Positions 46,008 through 57,809 are shown, counted from the first letter of the stretch. The stretch: DNA of 64,000 bases from Ceratotherium simum simum (GCF_000283155.1 NW_004454177.1:23190146-23254145), one strand, 5' to 3'. Notes: generated from the letters alone by a model not told the origin. Numbers and translations are program-made.

Positions 46008-46633
46008 TCGACTGAGATCCTGAAAGTTGAAATGGGGATGTGTGGGAAGGCCCAATAGAGCTAGGGAATTGAGCACCTAAATTCTGAAGAATCTTCTTTG
46101 CAAGTGGAAGTAACCACTCCATACTCAGTAGAAGCAACCAACCCACCCCTAATAGAGGATGCCTGTCCTCTCCCACCTGAGGAGATTAACCTTGCATTGT
46201 CTGAAAAAACTCGAATGGCCTTCCCTGGAGCAGTTGCCTTGCAAGACAATTCTGATTCTCTTCAGGACCCACCCTGCCACCTCTCTTTGCTTCTAGACAT
46301 ATAACTAGACTGGAGTCCCATCAGGCCCCTAAAGGTGAGGTACAAAGTGTGACCCATTAGGAGATGCACTACACTCTGAAAGAAATGGTTAAGTATTTTA
46401 GTTTATCAGACAGAAATTTGGGGAATATATATAGGAATGGATGTTAAAGGTGTAGGATAATGGTGGAAGGAATATAAAGTTGAATGAAGCCAAATTTATT
46501 GATATGGGCTCACTGAGCAGGATTCTGCTTTTAATGTTCTAAGTGTTAGGGGTTCTAACAGCTCAGCTGGTTGATTGACTGAAACATGAACCAAAGAGTG
46601 GCCCATAGTGAGTGAGTTAGAAATTCCAGACCT
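46008..46633 (+). pseudogene. ERV-L gag remnant, second part
   Basis: The reading frame resumes after the LTR. The open stretch at 46098-46304 (68 codons, proline- and acid-rich, with TNPPLIEDACPLPPEEI) is followed by stops. There is no initiation context, and I cannot place capsid motifs such as a major homology region. The ERE SINE cuts the sequence at 46634. Confidence 0.5.
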
Positions 46634-46836
46634 CAGCGGTTAAGTGTGTGCGCTCCGCTGCTGGCGGCCCGGGTTCGGATCCCCGGCGCACACCGACGCA
46701 CCGCTTCTCCGGCCGTGCCGAGGCCGCGTCCCACATACAGCAACTAGAAGGATGTGCAACTATGACTTACAACTATCTACTGGGGCTTTGGTGAAAAAAT
46801 AAATAAATAAATAAAATTATAATAAAAAAAATAAAA
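46634..46836 (+). mobile_element. ERE-family SINE, 5'-truncated, inserted in ERV-L
   Basis: The copy starts CAGCGGTTAAGTG, so the GGGCCGGCCC head and most of the A box are missing. The B box GGTTCGGATCCC and the CAGCAACTAGAAGGATGTGC module are present, followed by an (AAAT)n tail. The exact 15-bp duplication AGAAATTCCAGACCT at 46619-46633 and 46837-46851 shows that the truncation happened at insertion. Confidence 0.94.
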
Positions 46837-46851
46837 AGAAATTCCAGACCT

Positions 46852-47437
46852 GACTTGGTTTAATGTAGAGAACAGATTCAAAGGCTTAGAGCAGTTGGAA
46901 TTTTAGAGTGAATTTGTCATTTAAAACCTACTCACCCATGCTGGGAAGGCCTAGAAGGCACACTTTTCAATGAAACTATAAGAAATAAATTTGTGAAGGG
47001 AACCCCAGCATCCTTGAAATGCTCTCTGTAGCCCAGACCTTACAGTGGGAACTGTAGCCACTGAATTGGGAAACCTAAACACAGTGAGAGTAATTTGACC
47101 CTGGGGTTGCAGATGCCAAGTGGTAGAACTCAACCACCAAAGGCAAAGTGGTCGTGGTTACCCTAATGGACAGCAGAGTCAAAGCAGCAATCAGAATATT
47201 CTGACTTACATAGAACTTTGGCATTGGCTAGTTGATTATGGTGTTATTAGAAGTGAAATTCATAGGAAGCCTACCAAATTCTTACTTGATCTGGATAAGC
47301 AGAAAACTTCTAGGTTAAGCGAACAAAAGTCTAACTTGAATCATAAAAACAGAAAGTCATGGCCTCTGAATCAATTCCCAGTCTTGAGCCAGTTTACAGA
47401 CCCAGAACCATTTGAATGAAGTGGAGGGTAGGACCCC
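46852..47437 (+). pseudogene. ERV-L gag end remnant
   Basis: The frame 47120-47419 (99 codons) is rich in Q, N, S and K (HQRQSGRGYPNGQQ) and ends just before the protease frame, the position of the Gag C-terminus. No CCHC zinc knuckle is visible. A stop and a shift separate it from the protease. Confidence 0.5.
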
Positions 47438-47761
47438 TTGAGGCAGGACCCCAGTACACTACCAAAAATTTATGCTGTCAGTCTTTCTCACAGCCTTCCC
47501 CAAAGGATCTTTCAGTCTATTACCAGGGTAACTGTTCCTTGGGGAAAAAGAAATAATCAGACCTTTCGAGGATTATTAGATGCTGGCTTTGAACTGACGC
47601 TAATTCCAGGAGACTCAAAATGTTACTGTGGAGGTCAGGTGGTCAATGAAGTTTTAGCTCAGATCCATCTCAGAATGAGCCCAGTGGGTCTCCAAACCTA
47701 TCCTGTGGTTATTTTCCCAGCTGTAGAATGTGGTATTGGAACGGACATATTGAGCAGATAG
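47438..47761 (+). pseudogene. ERV-L retroviral aspartic protease remnant
   Basis: A 107-codon open frame contains the protease core: LLDAGFELTLIPGD at residues 46-59, a glycine-rich flap region near residues 65-72 (GGQVVNEV), and GIGTDIL at the C-terminus. The active-site triplet, normally DTG or DSG, is DAG here (residues 48-50), so the threonine/serine is lost. A TAG at 47759-47761 stops the frame where pol should continue. It is a recognisable but inactive copy of the enzyme that cleaves retroviral polyproteins. Confidence 0.78.
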
Positions 47762-48720
47762 CAGAATCCCCACATTGATTCCCTGACCTGTGGGGTGAGA
47801 GCTATTATGGTGGGAAAGGTCAAGTGGAAGCCATTAGAACTGCCTCAACCTGGGAAAATAGTAAACCAAAAGCAATACTGCATTCCTTGAGGGATTGCAT
47901 AAATTAGTGTCACCAAGAAGGATTTGAAAGATGCAGGGTGGTGATTCCCACTTCATCCCCATTCAAATGGCCTTTTTGGCCTATGTAGAAGACAGATGGG
48001 TCTTGGAGAATGACAATGGATTATTATCAGCTTAACCGGGTGGAGACTCCAATTACATCCACTGTATCAGATGTGTTATTATTACTTGAGCAAATTAACA
48101 CATCCTCTGGTACCTGGTATGCAGCTATTGATTTTGCAAATGCTTTTTTTTTTAATCCATCCTTGTTAATAAAGACCTCCAGGAGATATTTACTTTCAGC
48201 TGGCAAGGCCAGCAATACACTTTCACTGTCCTTCCTCAGGAGTAGTATATCAATTCTCCAGCCCTATGTCATAAATTAGTTTGCAGGGATCTTGATTGCC
48301 TTTCCCTTCCACATGATATCACATTGGTCTATTGATGACATTATGCTGACTGGACCTAATAAGCAAAAAGTAGCAACTATTCTAGACTTATTGGTAAGAC
48401 ATTCATGTGCCAGGGAATAGGAAATAAATCCAACAAAAATTCAAGGGCCTTCTATCTTAGTGGAATTTCTAGAGTTTCCATGACGTTCAGCAATTCGAGA
48501 TTTCCCTTCTAAGTAAAGGACGAATTGTTGCATCTGGCCCCTCCTGCAACCAAAAAGGAGGTGCATGCCTACTGGGCCTCTTTGGATTTGGGAGGCAACA
48601 TATTCCTCATTGGGTTGTGTTACTCTGGCCCATTTACCAAGTGATCTGAAAAGCTGATAGTTTTAAGTGGGATCCGGAACAAGAGAAGTCTCTACAATAA
48701 GTCCAGGCTGCCACGCAAGC
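47762..48720 (+). pseudogene. ERV-L reverse transcriptase remnant
   Basis: The frame continues past the TAG with further stops at about 47888 and 47900. The frame 48010-48279 holds the palm motif A region, TWYAAIDFANAFF. The reading frame shifts at a run of T residues near 48146, and the next motifs (TFSWQGQQYTFTVLPQ) sit in another frame. The catalytic box normally written YxDD appears as SIDD at 48328-48339, so the tyrosine is changed while both aspartates remain. Thumb and connection regions follow with more stops. No activity is possible. Confidence 0.78.
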
Positions 48721-49640
48721 TGCTCTGCCACGGAGGCTGTATTATCCAAAAGATCCAATGGTGCTTGAAGGGTCAGTGGCAGGTAGGAATACTGTTTGTA
48801 GCATTTGACAGGCCCCTGTAAGTGAATCTCAGTGCAGGCCCTTAGGATTTTGGAAGCTAAGCCCTATGATCCTCTGCAGATAACTACTCTCCTTTTGAGA
48901 AACAGTTCTTAGTTTGCTGCTGGGCCTTGGTAGAGACTGAATGCTTAACCATGGACCACCAAGTTACCATGAAAACTATTCTGTCCATCATGAATCAAGT
49001 GTTGTCTGACACACCAAGTCATAAAGTTGGGCATGCACAGCAATACTCCATCATCACATAGGGTGGTATATGCAAGATTGGGCCTTCAAAGGCCTCGAAG
49101 GCAAGAATAAGTTACATGAAGAAGTTGCCCATAGGGTCATGGTCCTCACTCATACTACACTGCCTTCTGTCTCCCATCCTGCACTTATGGTCTCATGTGG
49201 AGTTTCTATGATCAGTTGACAGAGGAAGAGAAAGCCCAGGCCTGGTATATAGATGGTGCTGCAAAAGCAGACAGCTGCAGCACTGCATCCCCTTGCTGGG
49301 GTATCAGTGAAAGGACAGTGGTGAAGGAAGAGCCTCCCAATGGGCAGAACTTTGAGCAGTGCACCTACTTGTTCTTTTTGCTTAGAGTGGAAATGGCCAG
49401 ACGTGTGATTATATAATGATTCACAGGCTATGGCCAATGGCTTGGTTGTAGATTAGGAATTTGGAAGGAATATGATTGAAAAATTGATGACAAGGAAGTC
49501 TAGGGAGGAGGTATGTGGATAGACCTGTCTGAATGGGCAAAAAACATGAAGATATTTGTCAATGCCCACCAAAGGGTCACCTCAGCAGAAGAAGATTTTA
49601 ATTATTAAGTGGATAGTATGACTTGTCCCGTAGACACTGA
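48721..49640 (+). pseudogene. ERV-L connection and RNase H remnant
   Basis: The open stretch 49195-49416 contains YDQLTEEEKAQAWYIDGAAK. The WYIDGA part matches the first catalytic aspartate motif of RNase H (Asp codon at 49252-49254), with the usual DGS changed to DGA. The rest of the domain is spread over other frames, including a HQRVTSAEEDF stretch at about 49567-49600 typical of the RNase H end. Several frameshifts are present. Confidence 0.68.
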
Positions 49641-50500
49641 CCTCTTTTCCAAGCCACCCGTGTCATCACTTAATAGATCCATGAACAAAGTAGCCAACAT
49701 GGCAAGAATGGAGATCATGCATGGGCTCAGCAAGATGGACTTGCACTCACCAAAGTCGACCTGGCTATAACTGCTGCTGAGTGCCTAATCTACCAGAAGA
49801 AGAGACGAACACCAATCCCTGATATGGCACCATTCCCTAGAGTGCTCAGTCAGCTACCTGGTGGCAAGTTGATTACAGTGGACCTCTTCCATTAGGGAAG
49901 GAACAGTGTTCTTACTCTTAGTAAGAAATGTGTGTTCTTACTAGAACAGACATTTCCTCTAGATACGGATTTATCTTCTCTGAAAACAATGCTTCTGCTA
50001 AAACTACCATCCATGGCTGTACAGAATGCCTATCCAGTATCACAGTATTCTATATAGCATTGTTTCTCATCAAGAAACTCCCTTTACAAAAACTAAAGTG
50101 TGACAATGCGCCAATGCCCATGGAATTCACTGGTCTTTCCATGTTTCACATCATCCTGAAGCAGCTGGCTTGATAGAATGATAGAATAACCTTTTGAAGA
50201 CTCAGTTATAGTACCAGCTAGATGACAATACTTTGGAGGGCTGGAACAAGGTTCTCCAGGAGACAATATATGCTCTGAATCAGTGTCCAATATATGGTGA
50301 TGTTTCTCCTATACCCAAGATTCATGGATCCAGGAATCAAGGGGTGGAAATGGGAATGACACTACTTACTCTTCCCCCAAGTGACCTCACTAGCAAAATT
50401 TTTACTTCCTGTCCCCACAACATTATACTCTGGTAGCCTAGAGGTCTTAGTTCCAAAGGGGGAAGTTTTCCTCCAGGAGACACAATGATGATTCCATTGA
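49641..50500 (+). pseudogene. ERV-L integrase remnant with an internal deletion
   Basis: The first catalytic aspartate is seen in WWQVDYSGPL (codon 49871-49873), the second in KLKCDNA (50102-50104) and the glutamate at 50158-50160 (PE). In working integrases the second and third residues are 35 apart. Here they are about 18 codons apart, which shows a deletion of roughly 50 bases. Zinc-finger residues upstream are only partly recognisable. Further frames (49928-50173, 50233-50436) carry the core and C-terminal parts, broken by stops. Confidence 0.7.
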
Positions 50501-50814
50501 GTTGAAAGTTAAGACTGCTACCCAGACATTTTTGACTCATGTCTCTGGATCAGTAGACAAGGAAGGGAGTTACCGTGTTGTCTTGGGTGATGGATCATGA
50601 CTACTCAGGGGAAATTGAGCTGCTACTCCACAATGGAGATAAGGAAAATTGTGTCTTGAATACAGGAGAAACTTTAGTATATCTCTTAGTACTACCTTCC
50701 CCTATGATTAAATTCAATGGCAGACTACAACAATCCAGTTTAGGCAGGACTATTAATGACCCAAATCCTTCAAGAATGAAGTTTTGGGTCATCCCACCAG
50801 ATAAAGGACCCTGA
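50501..50814 (+). pseudogene. ERV-L dUTPase remnant
   Basis: The frame 50575-50814 (79 codons) carries VMDHDYSGEIELLLHN, which fits the substrate-binding motif 3 of trimeric dUTPases (xxDxDYxGE). It follows directly after integrase and ends at a TGA (50812-50814). A dUTPase at the end of pol is diagnostic of ERV-L elements; it would lower dUTP during reverse transcription. The N-terminal motifs are not in the same open frame, and the C-terminal glycine-rich motif is not evident. Confidence 0.72.
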
Positions 50815-51284
50815 CCAGCTGAGGTGCTTGCTGAAGGCAGGGGAATACAGAATGGGTAGTGGAAGTAGGTAGTTATAAATACCAGCTATGACCAAGTGAC
50901 CACTTAGAGAAATGAGGACAGTAAATGTCAAGAGTACTTCTTTATTTTTTTATTAATATGCATATGTGTGTGATATATATGTATATAAATATATATATAT
51001 ATCTTTGTTTTCATTCCTCTAATCACCTTATCATGTTATGTAAGATGTATTGACTATATATCATAGTATTTAAGTATTGTTAACTTTATATCATAGTATT
51101 TAAACTATAAGATATCAAGGAAAAGCATAAACATCGTTCAAGTCCTTTTCAGCCTCTTCTGAGGAAAGGGTTAGTGTGTTTTCAGTTGTATGCAGCATAA
51201 TTGTGTTATGTTAGGCAGAAGTATGGCCTTGTTATTGTCTTTATTTGGAGATACATATGGATGCTAAGGTGGTAAGAGGTAGTC
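50815..51284 (+). other. ERV-L 3' untranslated region
   Basis: No env frame is present between the dUTPase and the 3' LTR, as expected for ERV-L. A (TA)n-rich patch lies at 50957-51003. A purine-rich GGTGGTAAGAGGTAG just before the LTR may be the polypurine tract. Confidence 0.55.
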
Positions 51285-51702
51285 TGTGATTGTTAATTTT
51301 ATGTATCAACTTGACTGGGCCAAGGAGTGTTTAGATATTTGGTCAAAAAATACTCCAAATGTTTCTGTGAGGGTATTTTTGGATGAGATTAAAATTTAGT
51401 GGGTAGAGTAAAGCAAATTGACTTCCGTAAAGTGGATGGGCCTTATCAAATCATTTCAAGGGCTGAATAGAACAAAAAGACCAACCTTCCCGTAAGTAAG
51501 AGGGAATTCTCTGGCAGACTGCCTCTGGGGCTCATCTGCACTATCAACTCTCCTGGGTCTCAAGTCTGCCAGCCTATATTGCAGGTTTGGACTTGCCAGT
51601 CTGCATAATCTCATGAGCCAATTCCTTATAATAAATCTCTTTCTATATATAGATATATATCTTCTACTAGTTTAGTTTCTCTGGTGAGCCCGGACTGATA
51701 CA
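51285..51702 (+). mobile_element. MLT2-type LTR (3' LTR of the ERV-L)
   Basis: It starts TGTGATTGTTAATTTTATG and contains CAACTTGACTGGGCCAAGG, GAGGGTATTTTTGGATGAGA, AGAGGGAATTCTCTGGCAGA, GAGCCAATTCCTTATAATAA (poly(A) signal) and CTCTGGTGAGCCCGGACTGA, ending TACA. These are the blocks of MLT2-class LTRs, in order. It stands at the end of the pol remnant in the same orientation. Confidence 0.88.
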
Positions 51703-51790
51703 AATAGATAGATAGGATAGATGATTACTAGATAGATATAGATATATAGAGAGAGACATACAGATATGGATGTAGATACATATACACACA
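51703..51790 (+). repeat. Degenerate (GATA)n microsatellite
   Basis: AATAGATAGATAGGATAGAT and related units directly follow the LTR. Confidence 0.85.
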
Positions 51791-52079
51791 CATATAGTAT
51801 TTCATGACACTACCCTCTGAAAAGAAAAAAATCAAATTTGAAAAGCTAAAAAAAATGTAATTCTAATGATACAGCTACTTTTTAAAATGTAGCATATAAA
51901 GGCATATAGCTGTACAATTTTTGTTGAAAAAGTTGAAAAAATTATTTAAAAAGAGGGAGTAGGATATGTAATTAATGAAAATGCAAGCATATCTTGAAAG
52001 AAAGAGTTTAAAATAACTCTAGGCTTACAAAAAATGCTGAGATAAATTAAATTGTTACATATTTAAGAACAAGTAAATA

Positions 52080-52262
52080 ATTTACTAATTGTGACTTTGA
52101 GCACATCGTTTAACCTTTGTTGCTCTGTTTTCTCATCTATAAGTGATAATAATAATCATTTCTGTGTGACAGGAAAATCATAAGAACTAGATGATTAATA
52201 ATGTATATGTAAAGGAATTAGAGTCTGAAATATCTGCAGTGTAAGCATTAATTATTATTATC
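52080..52262 (+). repeat. MIR SINE
   Basis: GTGACTTTGAGCACATCGTT, TCTCATCTATAAGTGATAAT and GTGTAAGCATTAATTATTAT follow the sense MIR consensus. Confidence 0.7.
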
Positions 52263-52874
52263 ATAAATTGGATTCCTATGTTGTCAGAAATTTTAATAGG
52301 AGTAAAAGGTGTGTGGAATAGGCATCATTTAAGGTTCCTTCCAACAGTGAAATCTATGATTCTGAAAATCGTTTCTGAATAATTTTGCCAAATACATTGG
52401 CCTAAATCAAATTCAATTATTTGAATGAGTACACAGTCTTTGTAGAAGAAAGGCTTCCAAGATATATTCTTTTTAGGATATTAGACACTATTCTAAATTT
52501 ATTTTTCCTGGCTTTGTAGGCTTTCAAAAAATACTGCATGTTCTGCCAAATATGAGCTGACTCTTTACTATCCCTCATTATTATATTTCAGCATGAATGC
52601 CCATTCATACATTTCCCTGTTTCCAAATATAGCACTCATGGGTCATGCAGATATAAACAGCTCATACTTGTTCCAAACACTGAAGCATTTCAAGTGTAAA
52701 TAGAATATGTTGGTCAAAATGAAGATTCTGACGCCACCTCATATACCACAGTGCTATTTTTGTACCGTGGTATCAAACTCTGAGCTCTATGATATACCCT
52801 GATCTCTCCTCGTTAAATTTTTCCAACCTCCTGAATAAGCCCTGCACACTTCTGCTTTGTCTTGCCTTTTCTCA
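52263..52874. other. Unique AT-rich DNA
   Basis: Nothing recognisable. Confidence 0.45.
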
Positions 52875-53115
52875 GCTCGTTACTTTCTTCAACAAATATC
52901 TATCTAGCAACTAGTACACATCAGGCAATCTCCTATGTACTATAAAAAATAGGCAGACAAAAATCTGTCTCAAGAGAATTTTATATATGGGAACAAAAGC
53001 TAGAAAAAAATATTAAACACACACATATACAATGTGAGAAAATCGTAAGAATTAAGAAGAAAAACAAAGCAGAGTAAAGGGATGTAAAGTTTGGAGAGAA
53101 TGGACACTGGCCTTT
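52875..53115 (-). repeat. LINE L2 3' end (antisense)
   Basis: TTCAACAAATATCTATCTAG, CAACTAGTACACATCAGGCA and CTGTCTCAAGAGAATTTTAT occur in the antisense L2 order. Confidence 0.55.
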
Positions 53116-53149
53116 TATTTAGATTATCAGGAAAGAAAAAGCAAGGCAG

Positions 53150-53460
53150 AGGGAGTGTAATAAATTGCACTTAGTTATAAATCCCACAAAATATGTGCAA
53201 AATCTGTTGCTGAAAACTATAAAACAGTGATGAAAGAAATAAAAAACCTGAATAAATGTGTATATATATAAGAATATATATACACTGTGTTCATGGATTG
53301 GAAGAGACAATATTGATAAGATGTCAATTCTCCCCAAATTCATATATAGATTCAATGCATTTCCAAACAAAATCCCAAAAGAACACATTTTTTTTAGAAA
53401 TCAACAAATTTATTCCAAAATCTACATGAAAGACAAGAAAATCAATTTTACTGTATAGAT
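53150..53460 (+). repeat. L1 ORF2 fragment (sense)
   Basis: GTTGCTGAAAACTATAAAAC, GTTCATGGATTGGAAGAGAC and AGATGTCAATTCTCCCCAAA, then TAGATTCAATGCATTTCCAA, follow a conserved stretch of L1 ORF2. In the frame 53258-53458 the translated part [20 protein letters not shown] is reverse-transcriptase-proximal L1 protein. It is short and decayed. Confidence 0.7.
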
Positions 53461-56364
53461 TATTAAACATCTATAATATTAGAAAAATTATATTAAAACA
53501 CTTAAAAATAATATTGTATATATCTCTGTACCAAAACTGAGAAAATCTAAATTATATGATTTTCTTTAAAAATATCAATTAACAGACTTATCAACTAAAT
53601 GTAGAAATACTGCATTGAAAACAAGCCATATTAACACTTTTTAAAAATGTAGAAAGTATCTGAAGCCCAGTTTCCAGATAAATTTTCAGATAAATTATTC
53701 CAATTATCAAAGGAAAAAATTCCTACCACACAAAGTTTTACAACTACACACAAGTATAAAAATTTAGCCAATCCCATTTGCAAAGGTACAACACTGGACA
53801 AAGGATCTGACACACATAGACTTACAACTTCCAAAATAGACAAAGTTCCTACATATTAAATATTAAATATTAAAGACAATATTAGTCAAGTATGTCTAGA
53901 AATGGAAAAATATTGGCCAGTTCTAATACAGAAACTCTGGATAAATAGAAGGAACTCTATCAGTACAATAAGCAGTATTAAAATTCCCACTGATATAAAT
54001 GAGATATTGTGGGGTTGATAATGTGTATTTTTTGATATTTACAAGTTATTCTAGTATAAAGTTTCTGAAAATTCATTGAGCTCTACAATCATATGTGCAC
54101 ATTTTGAAGTAGTTTATATTTCACACAAAAATACTGAATTTAATTCTCTAATACTAGATTTCTCAAAGGAGCAAACACGGAGCTAGCAGTCATATGGCAC
54201 TCTTTAGTTGAAAGAGTAAAATTGTTGATTATGCCTGTGTTACTCTTTTTCATTAAATAAATTCTGTTATAGGCACAATGAAATATGAAGGTTCTAGTAA
54301 CACATACACATAGATTATTCTTCAGTGATAGAAAGTAAAGAATTCTAAAAATAAATGTGATTGCCTTAAAATCCCCAAAACTGGGCATTATTTGAGGATG
54401 AGATCCCTTATAAAATCTTTCCCATTTTATTTCCATAATTGTAAGCTTTTCATGCAAAAAAAGTAGTCAAAATTAATCTTTATTCTAGACTCTTTGTATG
54501 TTAAATGTACACAATACTCTAGAGTCAGATTTTCTACATTCTAATTTCTCAGTTCAGTTACTAACAAGTCTGTATATGGCAGTTGTCAGAGCACCACACA
54601 ATATATTCTTTATTGCCTTTCTGAGTCCAATATCTTCTGTTTAGAGTTTGATTTACATACAATAGAAGATGTGCAATATTTGTGCAGAGAATGCCTTTAA
54701 CACAGGTGGTGTTATTTTTTTCTAAAGTACATTTATATGCAGAGAATTCAAATAGTTTACTGAATCTTTCCTGTGTGTTTGTGTGTGTGTGTGTAATCAA
54801 TAGATCTGGCACCATTTTATTATAACTTGAGAACAAATGATTTTAGTAATAGTTTAGCAAAAATTCATATTATTTTAATTTTATAAAACATAGTGAACCC
54901 CAATAGAAAACGTTATCAGGCAGGTGAGCACTGAAATAAACACATTGTGTGTTAATGGTGATGCACGTTTAGGAAAGTGTAATTTAGTAGAGAATAGTAG
55001 AGAAGAAAAACAAGTGGAGAAACTAAAAGAATATCAAACTGAGCTTGTCAATTTGATTTTTATGAAATTAAAAAAACAACATCAATAACTCCAACATATT
55101 GAACCACTGCTCTGATTAAGCATCTGAAAGAAAGTGGTTTTAACACCTAGTACATGATGTTTGGAAAGACTGCAGTGGCCTACAGCTACAAATTCCATTT
55201 CAAAAGAAATTGTCAGCAGGGAAGGGAAACCAGTTAAGAAAAAGTAAAAAATGAAAGAACCTTGACTCAAGTCTCTAAGCAATACATTTTGGACATTGGG
55301 GGAAAAATATTGTATACATCTATCTTTATGTATAAAAGCTTTAGCTTTTAACAATGACTTGTCTATATTAAATTAATAAAAACTTACTTAAATCTATTAA
55401 GAATATCTGTTTCTTAATGATTTCCTTCTAAAATGTAGGATGTTAAAAATTGCATAGATGTCACTTGTCCCTCACATATTCTCTAGTTCTTTTTTAACTA
55501 GAGTTGACCCTTAATAGAATTGAATTTCCAAAAATCACATCTTTAACTAAAGTGTTGAATTTTGTTTTCTTTTGGAAATGTAATTAACACAGACTTCAGT
55601 TTAAAAGTGTCATATATTACTGTTGGTTAGAAGTCACATTTAAAAACTTTAAAAGTATAAAACATATTAATTTTCATTTTAATTTGTTACATTCTAGAAT
55701 ATAATATATTTTAAATAAAATATTTGAAGAAGATGGTATTGAGAGTGGCAACCATTCATTGCAATGTGGCTTCTAACCAAATATATAATATATATAAACC
55801 AAGTATATATATATATAATAAGTATATATTATGTTAATTATAATTACATATACACTAATTATATATAGTGATTAATACATGTACACATAATATATTAACC
55901 ATAATATTAATGTCATTAATAATTATTAAATATTATTAATTAGCATTAGTTATAATATTATAATTATGTATTTATATAAATTTATCAAGGGGCAGATTGA
56001 AGCAATCATGCAGGGAGCTTTGATCAAGATGAACAATGAAAATTAATCCTTTTGATTTGTTTGGTTGAGACATAATAATTAAAATGCAAACATTTTTTAA
56101 AATCTTTCTTCCTAACTTGATTAAACAGGAAATGAAGTGTGAAATAAAAGCAATTCTATAGATAAAAATACAAAATAAAACATGATTATTCCAGAGAATG
56201 CTTGGATTGTTTTTTACTTAATTTGTATATATTTAACCTGCATGAGAGTGAATAACGTAATCCATATTTTCATGTTGCACTAAGATTTTGCAGAATCAAA
56301 AATGTTAAACTGATAGAGAAACCTTGAGAAAAGTGTATATAATTGATCAGACAATATCACCAAA
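53461..56364. other. Unique AT-rich DNA
   Basis: A (GT)n run lies at 54773-54795 and a very AT-rich patch at 55775-55985. Minus-strand open frames at 53631-53843, 54140-54457, 54561-54836 and 55082-55354 have no recognisable domain. L1 sequence may continue weakly to about 53830. Confidence 0.45.
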
Positions 56365-56450
56365 ATCGGAGGCCAAGCCTTATTCATCATTAAATTCCTA
56401 GCACAATGCCTTGAATGAAGCACCCAATAAATATCCTAAATGAATGAAAA
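56365..56450 (+). repeat. LINE L2 3' end
   Basis: ATTCCTAGCACAATGCCTTG followed by ACCCAATAAATATCCTAAAT and GAATGAA is a typical L2 3' terminus. Confidence 0.68.
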
Positions 56451-57805
56451 TGGGTAGAAGAATATCCATAGATGCATATCAACTTACAAATTATAGTTTC
56501 AAGGAAAGGTAATGCAGCTTATATATAATACCAAGTTAAGAGACAGATCAAAGTTCATAGGTAATGGAACTAGAATTACTTGTCATCTGATTAGCATGCC
56601 TTTAAATGCTATTGCACATAAAGCACAAAATACTTTTTTTCTTTATGATTATGTTAGTATCCAGTTGAAATAAAAAAAACCTTTGCTCAAAACATGGTGT
56701 TTTTGCACTTAAAACATAAGTGGTCTTATCATTACTTGTGTGCAGGAACTTCAGGAAAAACATTTCATAATTAAGAACACATCAAAGTGATCATAAAAGA
56801 GCAAACTAAAATAATTATGAATCACTTTGGATAGAATGCTGTGAGGTAACTGTACTTACGCCATGAGAAGAGTTATTAAGATCCATGAGCTCTGAGAATG
56901 AAAAGAGTTATAGTGTAATTAATATTCATTTGCGAATGATAAAAGTGATATTTAAGGTTACAGGGACATAATGCTGCAGAAACCTAATATTAAAAATCAT
57001 TTATTGTGCCCTGATCAATATTATTAATGAATATCAAGATATCTATTTTCAAGAACAGAGCTAGAATAAACTTAGATAAACAGAAAACTTTTAAGTACTT
57101 CCTGTCTTTTCTTCCATCATTTCTTCCTCTGAGTAAAATGATTCCACAATTACATTTTCTTTACTTTTGACCCATTTTTTGGCTACTATTTTCTTTAGAA
57201 TAGTCTTGCTATGTACACATACTAGTCTTTCCTTTCACACTAATCCTCACATTATATATTAAATTTATAGAGATAATGCCTCTGAATAAGACAAAAACGC
57301 AGACATAGATTGGCCATGGAATGTAAGAGAACAATTACAGAAAGCTAGAGAATTTATGAGTGTATTGCAAACTTATAAAATCCTTGTTAATTTTTCCTTC
57401 TCTGAGTCAGGCTTGAGAAACACCCATGGTATGAGAGACACCGTGAAATTAATAAAATGTCCTTTTTCTGTGATCCAGATTATCTCTGCCTCTTGCAAGT
57501 GACTCTGTGAATTTAGAAGCTGGAGGTTTATGTTAGTCTATGAATAGAAATTTATGGCAATTAGAAAAGCATACAATCTAATCAAGATAGCTAGTTCCAG
57601 GGAGGCATCAACTACTAATATGTAGTTAATGTGACAAAGAGTGCTAAACCAAGTTTGTTAGTGATTATCTAGTACTGGTTAACAGGAAGAGACTCAGGAG
57701 TCTAGCTTATTAAAGAGCTAGACATTATTGTGAAACTTCTCCAATATTTAAATGAGATAGGCCTAATATCCAATCACCTTTGATGATTCCACATCCACAT
57801 TTTTA
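56451..57805. other. Unique AT-rich DNA
   Basis: Nothing recognisable. Confidence 0.5.
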
Positions 57806-57809
57806 AATG

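Larger units (their letters stand above)
44690..51702 (+). mobile_element. ERV-L-type (class III) endogenous retrovirus, dead, 5' LTR lost
   Basis: In order on the plus strand I see a primer-site-like start (about 44730), gag remnant with coiled coil, protease, reverse transcriptase, RNase H, integrase, a dUTPase motif after the integrase, and an MLT2-type 3' LTR. A dUTPase placed after integrase and the lack of any env frame are hallmarks of the ERV-L group. Stops, frameshifts and deletions break every domain. Two later insertions interrupt it: an LTR of another family at 45331-46007 and an ERE SINE at 46634-46836. Only a few bases resembling the end of the 5' LTR remain before about 44725. 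Confidence 0.82.

Noticed and set aside
47438..50814. Functional retroviral protease/polymerase genes
   Set aside because: Stops, frameshifts, changed catalytic residues and an integrase deletion show that the element is dead.
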